Shown here piece after piece: positions 1 to 5,896 of a stretch of DNA of 25,423 nt. Both the position numbers and the translations under genes were made by a program. The number at the start of each line of letters is the position of its first letter. Position 1 is the first letter of the stretch. Source of the stretch: an uncultured Lachnospiraceae bacterium. GTDB taxonomy: Bacteria; Bacillota; Clostridia; Lachnospirales; Lachnospiraceae. The notes below the pieces were generated by a model. The model was given only the letters and a program-made list of their open reading frames with translations. It ran no database searches and was not told the origin of the DNA. The stretch spans positions 1 through 25,423 of the forward strand of contig CAJUST010000031.1 of the NCBI GenBank assembly GCA_910589105.1, in the 5' to 3' direction.

Positions 1-196
1 CGGGCCTTTACCCTATTGGAATCAAAATTTTGAACTTGTTTCGCAATTACCTATAATATCATATAATTTATATAGAAAAACCCAATCTAATTCATACCCC
101 CCCCCAATCCTATAAAACAAGAGCTACAAAAAATATAATTTAGCATAACCCACACTCTATAAAAAATCAGAGAATGAAATTTTTATCACAAACGTA
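1..196. other. A+T-rich non-coding DNA with a C9 tract
   Basis: I see no credible gene here. The stretch is A+T-rich with stops in all frames and holds a run of nine C at 97-105. It adjoins the inverted repeat starting at 197 and may belong to the same repeat family, because from memory the flank of such repeats in related genomes looks similar; I could not check this. Confidence 0.5.
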
Positions 197-430
197 GCCA
201 GCCAGATGACAGGGTATGCCCACGGGGCATTGTGATGGGATTTAGGGTATCTTAGGTTTTCCAATGCAAACACAGGAATCCGCGAACAGGACGTTCGCGG
301 AAGTCCCATTCACGCCATGGACGGCGTGTATGGGACGGTTCCGTCCGTCTCCAACCCATAAAAAGGAAAACATTAGATACCCTTAATCCCTGAACAAAGC
401 CCCGTGGGCATACCCTGTCATCTGGCTGGC
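197..430. repeat. Palindromic repeat with 32-bp perfect inverted arms (MITE-like or structured RNA)
   Basis: Positions 197-228 and 399-430 are perfect inverted copies of 32 bp. The pairing continues imperfectly inward: GGGTATCTTAGGTTTTCC on the left faces GGAAAACATTAGATACCC on the right. Inside lie further hairpins: CCGCGAAC/GTTCGCGG near 278-300, GTCCCAT...ATGGGAC enclosing CACGCC/GGCGTG near 302-335, and GGACGG/CCGTCC near 333-348. The trinucleotide GTA flanks both outer ends (194-196 and 431-433), which could be a 3-bp target duplication but is short enough to be chance. There is no transposase inside. The layout fits a non-autonomous miniature element or a multibranched RNA. Small ORFs on both strands here are by-products of the palindrome. 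Confidence 0.8.
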
Positions 431-535
431 GTAAACATAGCCACCACCCCAAAAATTTCATCTCCCCTATTGCCATCTCCATCTTTTTACCTTATAGTAA
501 CCTTAACAAAAACCAAAAAAGAAAGGAACCCTCCC

Positions 536-1054
536 ATGCCATTCCCAAACACCCCTCCCACCCATATAAAAAACCCTTCCCGCGAAACCTGCGAAAAAAT
601 TATCAAAAGAATTTTAATGACCGAAGTATTACAACAAGGCAAAAACCACCATTTCAAACACGCTTCTGATTTTATGTCATACTTTGAGTCCCTATATCCC
701 GCTTCCGCCAGCCTTACAAAACAAGTGCAACGCGCCATTAAAGCAATGAATCTTCCGAAAGATGAAAACGGCTATTTTATTGTGAATAAAACTCCCGAAC
801 AGTTAAAGCAAGAAGCTGAACTGAAAACCGCTTTCCGGCAGGCAGACGTTCTGCCTGTTTCTTTAGAAAACTACACCCCCGTCTTGCTCACTGCAAAACC
901 TTCACTATGTGTTTACTTAAAAGAACTGATCCAAAACTCTATTACCTTTCAGGATAAAGTCCTGACAATCACAGAAACTTCTAACGGGCTTTTACTCTAT
1001 ACCGACCAGCCAAAACAGCTTGAAAAATTATGTCAATCCTTACTTAAAGATTAA
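536..1054 (+). CDS. ArgR-like small regulator (divergent), 172 aa
   Basis: The start is ATG 536, preceded by GAAAGG at 521-526; the upstream in-frame ATG at 404 lies in the inverted repeat and lacks a ribosome site. The protein has the size and order of an arginine repressor: an N-terminal helical part (about residues 15-90) ending in a Gly-Tyr-Phe step that resembles the wing of the ArgR winged helix, then an alpha/beta C-terminal part starting near TPVLLTAKPSLCVYLKELI. That segment follows the ArgR oligomerisation-domain pattern in which a beta strand and PG-A lead into a helix. The canonical SR DNA-recognition motif and the GT(I/L)AGDDT arginine-binding motif are not recognisable. It may therefore be a diverged paralogue with altered ligand or no ligand. 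It stands alone between the repeat and a terminator. The family assignment is inference; that it is a real gene is better supported. Confidence 0.6.
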   Translation: MPFPNTPPTHIKNPSRETCEKIIKRILMTEVLQQGKNHHFKHASDFMSYFESLYPASASLTKQVQRAIKAMNLPKDENGYFIVNKTPEQLKQEAELKTAFRQADVLPVSLENYTPVLLTAKPSLCVYLKELIQNSITFQDKVLTITETSNGLLLYTDQPKQLEKLCQSLLKD

Positions 1055-1117
1055 GATATTAATCTATATCGCGCATAATAATCAAACAATTCATATTAAG
1101 TCCGTAACTAAAGAAAA

Positions 1118-1150
1118 AGACAAAATATCATGCAATATTTTGTCTTTTTT
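1118..1150 (+). terminator. Intrinsic terminator, probably bidirectional
   Basis: A perfect 11-bp stem (1118-1128 with 1135-1145) with a 6-nt loop is followed by a T run at 1145-1150. The A-rich flank at 1111-1118 would supply a U tail on the other strand, so it may also end the carboxypeptidase transcript arriving from the right. Confidence 0.85.
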
Positions 1151-1186
1151 CATTAAAGTGCAAATTCAAATGTCTTTTTCCTGATT

Positions 1187-2620
1187 TTAAAACCGTTTCC
1201 GACCTCTCCGTCTATAGAATTTACTTGGCTTTATTGTCTTATATGGCGATTTATCCCTTTTATTTATATGAAGTTTACGCTTAATGCTATAAATATTATC
1301 CGTCATCTTCCAAAGCAAGAACAGCAACGCCCCAACTGCTAAAATCACAAGTAATAAGATAGAGACAGACCCTATTGTAATCGGAATTACCACTGTTTGT
1401 TTTTCTGTTTCTTCCGCATCTGCTGCCGTCTCCTGCCCTTCCATTTTCGTTTGTTCTTTTTGCTCTATAAACTGGAAAGAATCCACTTGCGCGTTGGTTG
1501 CGGTTAAATTTGCAGTCCCTACTGTCCGTCCGGCATAGGTATAATTTATGCTTCCTAATATATCTTTGTCTTTGTTATCATATACAACTTTAGATTTTGC
1601 ATCTGTAAACTCTGCAGTGATTGGAAGGATAATACTGCTGGAAGCATCTAACGCTACAAAAGGTTCGTAATCTCCTAACACTCCGTCCCGTTCTTCCTTC
1701 TTCTCAGAATAGGAAGCCTCATTTTCATGGACATTCATTTTTTTAAAGTTGTCAAAACAGAAATCAAACAATGCCCTTGTGTCTTCATAATGTCCGCTGC
1801 CTTCTGCATTTAAGACTACGCATATTAATGTCATGCCGTCTTTTTCCGCATATGTCACTAAAGTGCTGTTTGCCACTGTCGTATATCCGGTTTTTCCTCC
1901 CAAACAATACTCATAGAGATATTTTCTAGTCTTTAGCGGATATAACATCTGATGATGGTTTTGCAGATAAGTTTCTTCATCTGTATGCTTATTTGTAAAA
2001 GGGATCGTATAGGTTTTCGTCCCGCTCATAATACGGAATGTTTCATTTTGATAGGCTTCTTTTGCGATCAATGCCATATCGTACGCGCTGGTATAATGCT
2101 GTTCATCTGGCAAGCCGTTGCAATTAGTAAAGTTTGTATCCTTACATCCCAATTTTGCCGCCCTGTCATTCATCATCTGAATAAATGTCCCTATGTCTCC
2201 CGCGGTATGTTCCGCAACTGCATAAGCGCATTCATTTGCAGATGCAAGCATGACCGCATACAGGCATTGTTCCATTGTCATCTGCTCGTCCACGTCGCGG
2301 GCAATCCCCGACCCTTCTGTATTGTAAACTGAATCATGGGAAAATGTCACAACTTCGTCCATTTTACTGTTTTCTATCGCAAGCAGCGTCGTCATAATTT
2401 TCGTAATGCTTGCCGGATAATGTCTGTCATGTACATTCTTTTCATATAAAACTGTTCCGGTATCAACTTCAATTACAATTCCTGAAGCCGATACGATTTC
2501 CGGCCCTTGCGGCCAATATTGATTATTTTTCTTTTTTTTCGCCCATGCCGGTTCTGAAAAACTGCATAGCAGAACCGACGATAAGACAGCCAGAAGGCAT
2601 ATTTTTCTATGTCGTTTCAA
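1187..2620 (-). CDS. D-alanyl-D-alanine carboxypeptidase (serine PBP, peptidase S11), DacF/PBP5 type
   Basis: This enzyme trims the terminal D-alanine of peptidoglycan pentapeptides at the outer face of the membrane. All three active-site motifs are visible: SITK (Ser71, Lys74), SAN (127-129) and KTG (243-245). An N-terminal signal peptide of about 27 residues ends near PAWA, and a C-terminal hydrophobic segment (about residues 412-438) is followed by a strongly basic tail. That points to a single transmembrane anchor rather than the amphipathic helix usual for PBP5. Length is 477 aa, at the long end for the family. The start codon is TTG at 2620, chosen because GAGAGG lies 7 nt upstream. It is transcribed away from trmB, from its own promoter. 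Family assignment is secure; the choice among dac paralogues is not. Confidence 0.93.
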   Translation of the reverse strand: MKRHRKICLLAVLSSVLLCSFSEPAWAKKKKNNQYWPQGPEIVSASGIVIEVDTGTVLYEKNVHDRHYPASITKIMTTLLAIENSKMDEVVTFSHDSVYNTEGSGIARDVDEQMTMEQCLYAVMLASANECAYAVAEHTAGDIGTFIQMMNDRAAKLGCKDTNFTNCNGLPDEQHYTSAYDMALIAKEAYQNETFRIMSGTKTYTIPFTNKHTDEETYLQNHHQMLYPLKTRKYLYEYCLGGKTGYTTVANSTLVTYAEKDGMTLICVVLNAEGSGHYEDTRALFDFCFDNFKKMNVHENEASYSEKKEERDGVLGDYEPFVALDASSSIILPITAEFTDAKSKVVYDNKDKDILGSINYTYAGRTVGTANLTATNAQVDSFQFIEQKEQTKMEGQETAADAEETEKQTVVIPITIGSVSILLLVILAVGALLFLLWKMTDNIYSIKRKLHINKRDKSPYKTIKPSKFYRRRGRKRF

Positions 2621-2657
2621 AGGAGTTACCTCTCATTTCTCTATTTTTCTATCTTCT

Positions 2658-2686
2658 AGTATAGACTTACCCTCTCAGATAAGCAA
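2658..2686 (-). promoter_or_regulatory. Candidate sigma-A promoter of the carboxypeptidase gene
   Basis: On the minus strand TTGCTT (2681-2686) is separated by 17 bp from TATACT (2658-2663), about 40 bp upstream of the TTG start. Confidence 0.6.
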
Positions 2687-2704
2687 TATTTATTTACATG
2701 ATCT

Positions 2705-2733
2705 TTGATTTTGTTGTATCATAGGATTATATT
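2705..2733 (+). promoter_or_regulatory. Candidate sigma-A promoter of trmB
   Basis: TTGATT (2705-2710), a 17-bp spacer and TATATT (2728-2733) lie 28 bp before the trmB start. It is divergent from the carboxypeptidase promoter. Confidence 0.55.
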
Positions 2734-2761
2734 TATATTATCATGTGTCAAGGAGGAATCT

Positions 2762-3400
2762 ATGCGTTTAAGAAACATTAAAGGCGCCGCCGAGGCGGTT
2801 GCTATAAGCCCATACTGTATACAGTCTCCTGAAAAATGCAAAGGATGCTGGCGCGCCGTCTTTTCAAATGGCTTTCCTATCCATATTGAAATCGGAATGG
2901 GCAAAGGACAATTTATTACAGAACTTGCCAGACAAAACCCCGAAATAAATTTTATCGGCATTGAGCGCTATGAAAGCGTATTAATTCGGGCGTTGCAAAA
3001 AATGGAACAAAACCCGCTCAATAATTTAAAATTTATCTGTATGGACGCTATGCTTTTGCCTGATGTCTTTTCGGAACATGAAGTGGAACGGATTTATCTA
3101 AACTTTTCCGATCCATGGCCAAAAGACCGGCATGCAAAACGCCGGCTGACTTCAAACATATTCTTAGACATTTATAACCGTATCTTAATGCCCGATGGCA
3201 GGATTGAATTTAAAACGGATAATAAAGATTTATTTGAGTTTTCTCTGGAGGAAATCCCTTCTTCCGGTTGGACCATTGATGCCTATACATTAGATCTCCA
3301 TCACGACGATGTGATGAATGCCGGAAATATTATGACAGAATATGAAGAAAAATTCTCAGCTAAAGGAAACCCCATCTATAAATTGATTGCCGTCCGATGA
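2762..3400 (+). CDS. trmB: tRNA (guanine-N7-)-methyltransferase TrmB
   Basis: TrmB uses S-adenosylmethionine to methylate N7 of guanine 46 in the variable loop of tRNA, in the cytosol. The 212-aa product shows the Rossmann SAM-binding glycine loop IEIGMGKGQF (42-51), the acidic end of the next strand in IGIERYE (65-71), and the family signature NFSDPWPKDRHAKRR (114-128). The start is ATG 2762, because AAGGAGG sits at 2750-2756; longer readings upstream have no ribosome site. It is monocistronic, with a promoter at 2705-2733 and a terminator directly downstream. Length and motifs are normal for the family. Confidence 0.95.
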   Translation: MRLRNIKGAAEAVAISPYCIQSPEKCKGCWRAVFSNGFPIHIEIGMGKGQFITELARQNPEINFIGIERYESVLIRALQKMEQNPLNNLKFICMDAMLLPDVFSEHEVERIYLNFSDPWPKDRHAKRRLTSNIFLDIYNRILMPDGRIEFKTDNKDLFEFSLEEIPSSGWTIDAYTLDLHHDDVMNAGNIMTEYEEKFSAKGNPIYKLIAVR

Positions 3401-3403
3401 AAC

Positions 3404-3455
3404 AAAAAAGCCTTCTTCGCATAGGATAAAGAAATCCAAGTGAACGAGGCTTTTT
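3404..3455 (+). terminator. Intrinsic terminator after trmB
   Basis: The outer stem AAAAAGCCT / AGGCTTTTT begins just after the trmB stop and encloses a small inner hairpin (GGAT...ATCC). The outer stem supplies its own T run at 3451-3455. Confidence 0.7.
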
Positions 3456-3596
3456 ATGAAAAAGATTTCATGCTGCAATTCTTGCCGCCATAAACGCTGC
3501 TGCCATTTTTTTTATAAGAATAGGTGTGTGCCCAAAAGAATTTTATGTATCCGAGATTCCTTTCGGGAAATAATTGCGTTATTAAATTGTTTGTAA
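3456..3596 (+). CDS. Possible Cys-rich micro-ORF, 46 aa (doubtful)
   Basis: An ATG at 3456 opens a 46-codon frame ending with TAA at 3594-3596. The peptide is basic and has eight cysteines (residues 6, 7, 10, 15, 16, 24, 31, 45), starting MKKISCCNSCRHKRCC. The only ribosome-site candidate is GAGG at 3446-3449, which lies within the trmB terminator. It overlaps the convergent phosphatase gene by 15 bp. The Cys density is unusual, but expression would need readthrough of the terminator, so this is recorded only as a possibility. Confidence 0.18.
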   Translation: MKKISCCNSCRHKRCCHFFYKNRCVPKRILCIRDSFREIIALLNCL

Positions 3597-4238
3597 AATA
3601 CGGTAAATGTCATCTGCTTTTTCTGCGAAAATTCCTGCATTATGCTCCTCTAAAAACTGCTTTTCCCGATACCCCCATGTTACGCTGATGCAAGGCATTT
3701 TCGCATTTGCCGCTGTCTGTATGTCCACTTCGGAATCCCCCACATATACCGCGGATTCCGCAGACGCCCCAAGTTCTTTTAATGCTTGAAATACCGTATC
3801 CGGCGCAGGCTTCCTTAATATTCCCTCCCGCTCTCCAATCGCCGTCATCTGAATGTCCTTAAAATAATATTCATTCAATTCTTTCACTGCAAAATCTGCT
3901 TTATTTGAAACAATCGCCAGTTTTATTCCATCTGCTTTTAACTTCTCCAGCAGTTCATATACGCCTTCATAAGGCTTTGTTTTATGTTTGCAATTCGTCC
4001 GGTAATGGACACGGAACGCCTGAAATATTTGTTCAAAATCTGGGCGCTTTTCACCTAAGTCTACGCTTCGTATCATTAAATTCCGTATTCCGTTTCCTAC
4101 ATAAGTCCGTATCTGCTCAATCGTTTTTTGCGGGCAATGGTATTCTATCAAAGCGGCGTTCACACTGTCTGCCAAGTCTTCAAGCGTGTTTAAAAGCGTT
4201 CCGTCTAAATCAAATATGACTGCTTCTATTTTCTTCAT
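3582..4238 (-). CDS. HAD-superfamily phosphatase, phosphoglycolate-phosphatase (Gph/PpaX) type
   Basis: This is a soluble HAD hydrolase that probably dephosphorylates a small metabolite such as 2-phosphoglycolate. Motif I is FDLDGTLL with the nucleophile Asp10 and Asp12, motif II is the Ser in IVSNKADF, a lysine lies in the RKPAPD stretch (motif III), and motif IV is VGDSEVD. A helical cap domain sits between motifs I and II, the type-I cap arrangement. The start is ATG 4238 (MKKIEAV...), preceded by a GGGGGAA stretch. The longer in-frame reading to 4334 would run through the tRNA terminator and the 3' end of the tRNA, so it is wrong. The gene lies 88 bp downstream of tRNA-Lys on the same strand, with a terminator between them. 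Substrate is inferred from family only. Confidence 0.85.
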   Translation of the reverse strand: MKKIEAVIFDLDGTLLNTLEDLADSVNAALIEYHCPQKTIEQIRTYVGNGIRNLMIRSVDLGEKRPDFEQIFQAFRVHYRTNCKHKTKPYEGVYELLEKLKADGIKLAIVSNKADFAVKELNEYYFKDIQMTAIGEREGILRKPAPDTVFQALKELGASAESAVYVGDSEVDIQTAANAKMPCISVTWGYREKQFLEEHNAGIFAEKADDIYRILQTI

Positions 4239-4270
4239 CGTGTTCCCCCATTTCTTTTTATTTTCATTTG

Positions 4271-4319
4271 AAAAGAAAAGCGCCGACCCCACGGCTCTTT
4301 CGTCCGCAAAATCAGCGCT
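4271..4319 (-). terminator. Intrinsic terminator of tRNA-Lys
   Basis: On the minus strand AGCGCTGA (4312-4319) pairs with TCGGCGCT (4279-4286), eight pairs with one G-U. It is followed by TTTTCTTTT. It separates the tRNA transcript from the HAD phosphatase gene. Confidence 0.7.
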
Positions 4320-4326
4320 CTTATAG

Positions 4327-4399
4327 TACGCCATCAGGGGCTCGAACCCTGGACACCCTGATTAAGAGTCAGGTGCTCTTCCAGCTGAGCTAATGGCGC
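4327..4399 (-). tRNA. tRNA-Lys (anticodon CTT)
   Basis: On the minus strand the 73-nt cloverleaf starts GCGCCATTAGCTCAG. The acceptor stem GCGCCAT/ATGGCGT closes with a terminal G-U. The D arm AGCTCAGCTGGAAGAGC, the anticodon stem CCTGA/TCAGG around the loop CTCTTAA, and the T arm with GGTTCGAGCC are all normal. The anticodon is CTT, so it reads AAG lysine codons. CCA is not encoded. It has its own promoter and terminator. Confidence 0.95.
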
Positions 4400-4422
4400 A
4401 TATCTTTTCAACAACAAAATAG

Positions 4423-4451
4423 ATTATATAGGATTCTTTTCCAAAATGCAA
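4423..4451 (-). promoter_or_regulatory. Promoter of tRNA-Lys
   Basis: On the minus strand TTGCAT (4446-4451), 17 bp, then a perfect TATAAT (4423-4428), 23 bp before the tRNA 5' end. Confidence 0.75.
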
Positions 4452-4506
4452 GTGATTTTTTAATTTTTTTTAATATTTTTTTAATGATTCTCTTTTATTG
4501 TTTAGA

Positions 4507-4550
4507 AATAAAGACTCCGGCGTGAAAATATTCTAACCGAAGTCTTTATT
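4507..4550 (-). terminator. Intrinsic terminator after the 414-aa gene
   Basis: AATAAAGACTCCGG (4507-4520) pairs with CCGAAGTCTTTATT (4537-4550) with one mismatch and a 16-nt loop. Read on the minus strand the stem ends in a T-rich arm. It lies 36 bp past the stop of the gene at 4587. Confidence 0.6.
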
Positions 4551-4586
4551 TATCGTTATGATAGAATTATGATTAAACTACATATT

Positions 4587-5831
4587 TTACATATTCGCCA
4601 AAAGCGATGCGATTTCTTCTGGCGTCATTACATGACCCGGGTCCGCCATATTTGGGAGAGGAGATGTTTCTTCTACTGCTGGTTTTGGTATGTTAGCAGG
4701 CTCTATTGGCGAAACGGGCTCTGGGCTGACAGGTTCCGGAATCGGGATAGGTTCTTCCAAAAATACGGGTTCCGGTTCTGTAAAATCTTGGGTTTCTTTG
4801 GATTCTTCCATTCCTATGTCCGGCATCCGGAAAGATTCTTCCATGATTGGGGGCGCTTTTGCAACAGCAGGTTCCGGCATAGGCTCTGGAATTGGTACGG
4901 AATCCTCCATCATTGGCATTTTATCCGGTAAAGGATTTATCTCAGGCATCTTTTCTGTATATGGCTTTTCATATACAGGCGGTATGCTCCGTTCTTCTCT
5001 TACAGACGGTTCTAAGGGCTTTGGCTCAACTGATGCGATCAGTTTCTTCATTTCATCAAATGCAGATGCTTTTTTATCTACAATTTCCGTAAATTTGCGG
5101 ATTTCGTCAATCGCGGCCGCTTTTTCATCGACTGCTTCTATCAGGTTCTTTACATCGTCAATCCCCGCCGATATTTCTGAAACGGAAGAAGGAATTGTAT
5201 TTATCTGTGAACGTATTGTATCAGAAAGTTCCGAAACCACTTCTTGGACAGAATTTTTCGTCTCGCTTAAACCGCCTTGTAAGGCAGAAACAATTTCCTG
5301 TGGATCAATCGTGTCTTTTTGTGAATCCCGAAGGCTTCTGCTGATTTCATCTAGCTTGTCCTCAAACGTAATAATGCAGTCCATTAATTTCTCATTTGAA
5401 TTTAAGATAGCCGTCGTATTTTCTTTTCCTCTTTGGATTGTGACCTTGCCGACTGCTTTTTGGGCGCTGATTAAATCATCAACCGGAAAATCGACTTTTG
5501 CCCTGTTTTCTTTGATAATTTCCTCTAAATCCAAAAAACCCTGCTTCATCAAAATGTAATTGACTTTCTCACCTTTATAGATGCTTTCATATTCCATTTC
5601 CCGCAACACGTCCGCCTCATTTTGCATTTTAAATGAAAAGTCTATAATCATATAAACACAACACAAAATGGCAAGCCCTACTAAGCCAATTAACAGGAAG
5701 TCGTCTGAGAAATTCATCATCAGATACAATTCCACGATAAACATCGCCGCTAAAATCAAGATGGAAAATGTTAGTTTCAGCCTGACTTTCACAGATTTTT
5801 CCTGCTTTACAATATCCTTCTCCTCATTCAT
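4587..5831 (-). CDS. Membrane-anchored Pro/Glu-rich protein of unknown function, 414 aa
   Basis: I do not recognise a family. The N-terminus is charged, then two adjacent hydrophobic helices (about residues 18-40 and 45-64) form a hairpin anchor. A predicted coiled-coil-like region follows (about 70-270) with repeated Asp/Glu-Ile-Lys heptads and the doublet EIRKFTEIVDKKASAFDEM. A low-complexity segment rich in Pro, Glu, Met and Ile (about 270-400) contains many PEP(V/M) units. The last residues, MTPEEIASLLANM, resemble the short EIDALL-type helix found at the start of FliM and some chemotaxis proteins; that similarity is only visual. The start ATG 5831 has GGAGGG 6 nt upstream. It lies 65 bp after the 710-aa gene on the same strand, so the two probably form an operon. 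The composition suggests a scaffold with a cytoplasmic coiled coil and a docking tail. Confidence 0.85.
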   Translation of the reverse strand: MNEEKDIVKQEKSVKVRLKLTFSILILAAMFIVELYLMMNFSDDFLLIGLVGLAILCCVYMIIDFSFKMQNEADVLREMEYESIYKGEKVNYILMKQGFLDLEEIIKENRAKVDFPVDDLISAQKAVGKVTIQRGKENTTAILNSNEKLMDCIITFEDKLDEISRSLRDSQKDTIDPQEIVSALQGGLSETKNSVQEVVSELSDTIRSQINTIPSSVSEISAGIDDVKNLIEAVDEKAAAIDEIRKFTEIVDKKASAFDEMKKLIASVEPKPLEPSVREERSIPPVYEKPYTEKMPEINPLPDKMPMMEDSVPIPEPMPEPAVAKAPPIMEESFRMPDIGMEESKETQDFTEPEPVFLEEPIPIPEPVSPEPVSPIEPANIPKPAVEETSPLPNMADPGHVMTPEEIASLLANM

Positions 5832-5896
5832 GTCATACCCTCCATGATTCCCTTATTTTAGTTCTATTTTACTATATTGCATATACAATAGATCTA

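Noticed and set aside
252..482. 76-codon minus-strand frame and the upstream part of the plus-strand frame from 404
   Set aside because: Both are carried by the palindromic repeat and have no ribosome site; such frames arise from the inverted arms.
4239..4334. N-terminal extension of the HAD phosphatase
   Set aside because: It would translate the tRNA-Lys 3' end and its terminator; the ATG at 4238 fits the family start.
4690..5559. 289-codon plus-strand frame opposite the 414-aa gene
   Set aside because: Its Ser/Gly-rich repeats are the antisense of the Pro/Glu-rich and coiled-coil regions. It has no start signal, and the minus-strand gene has a clear ribosome site and terminator.
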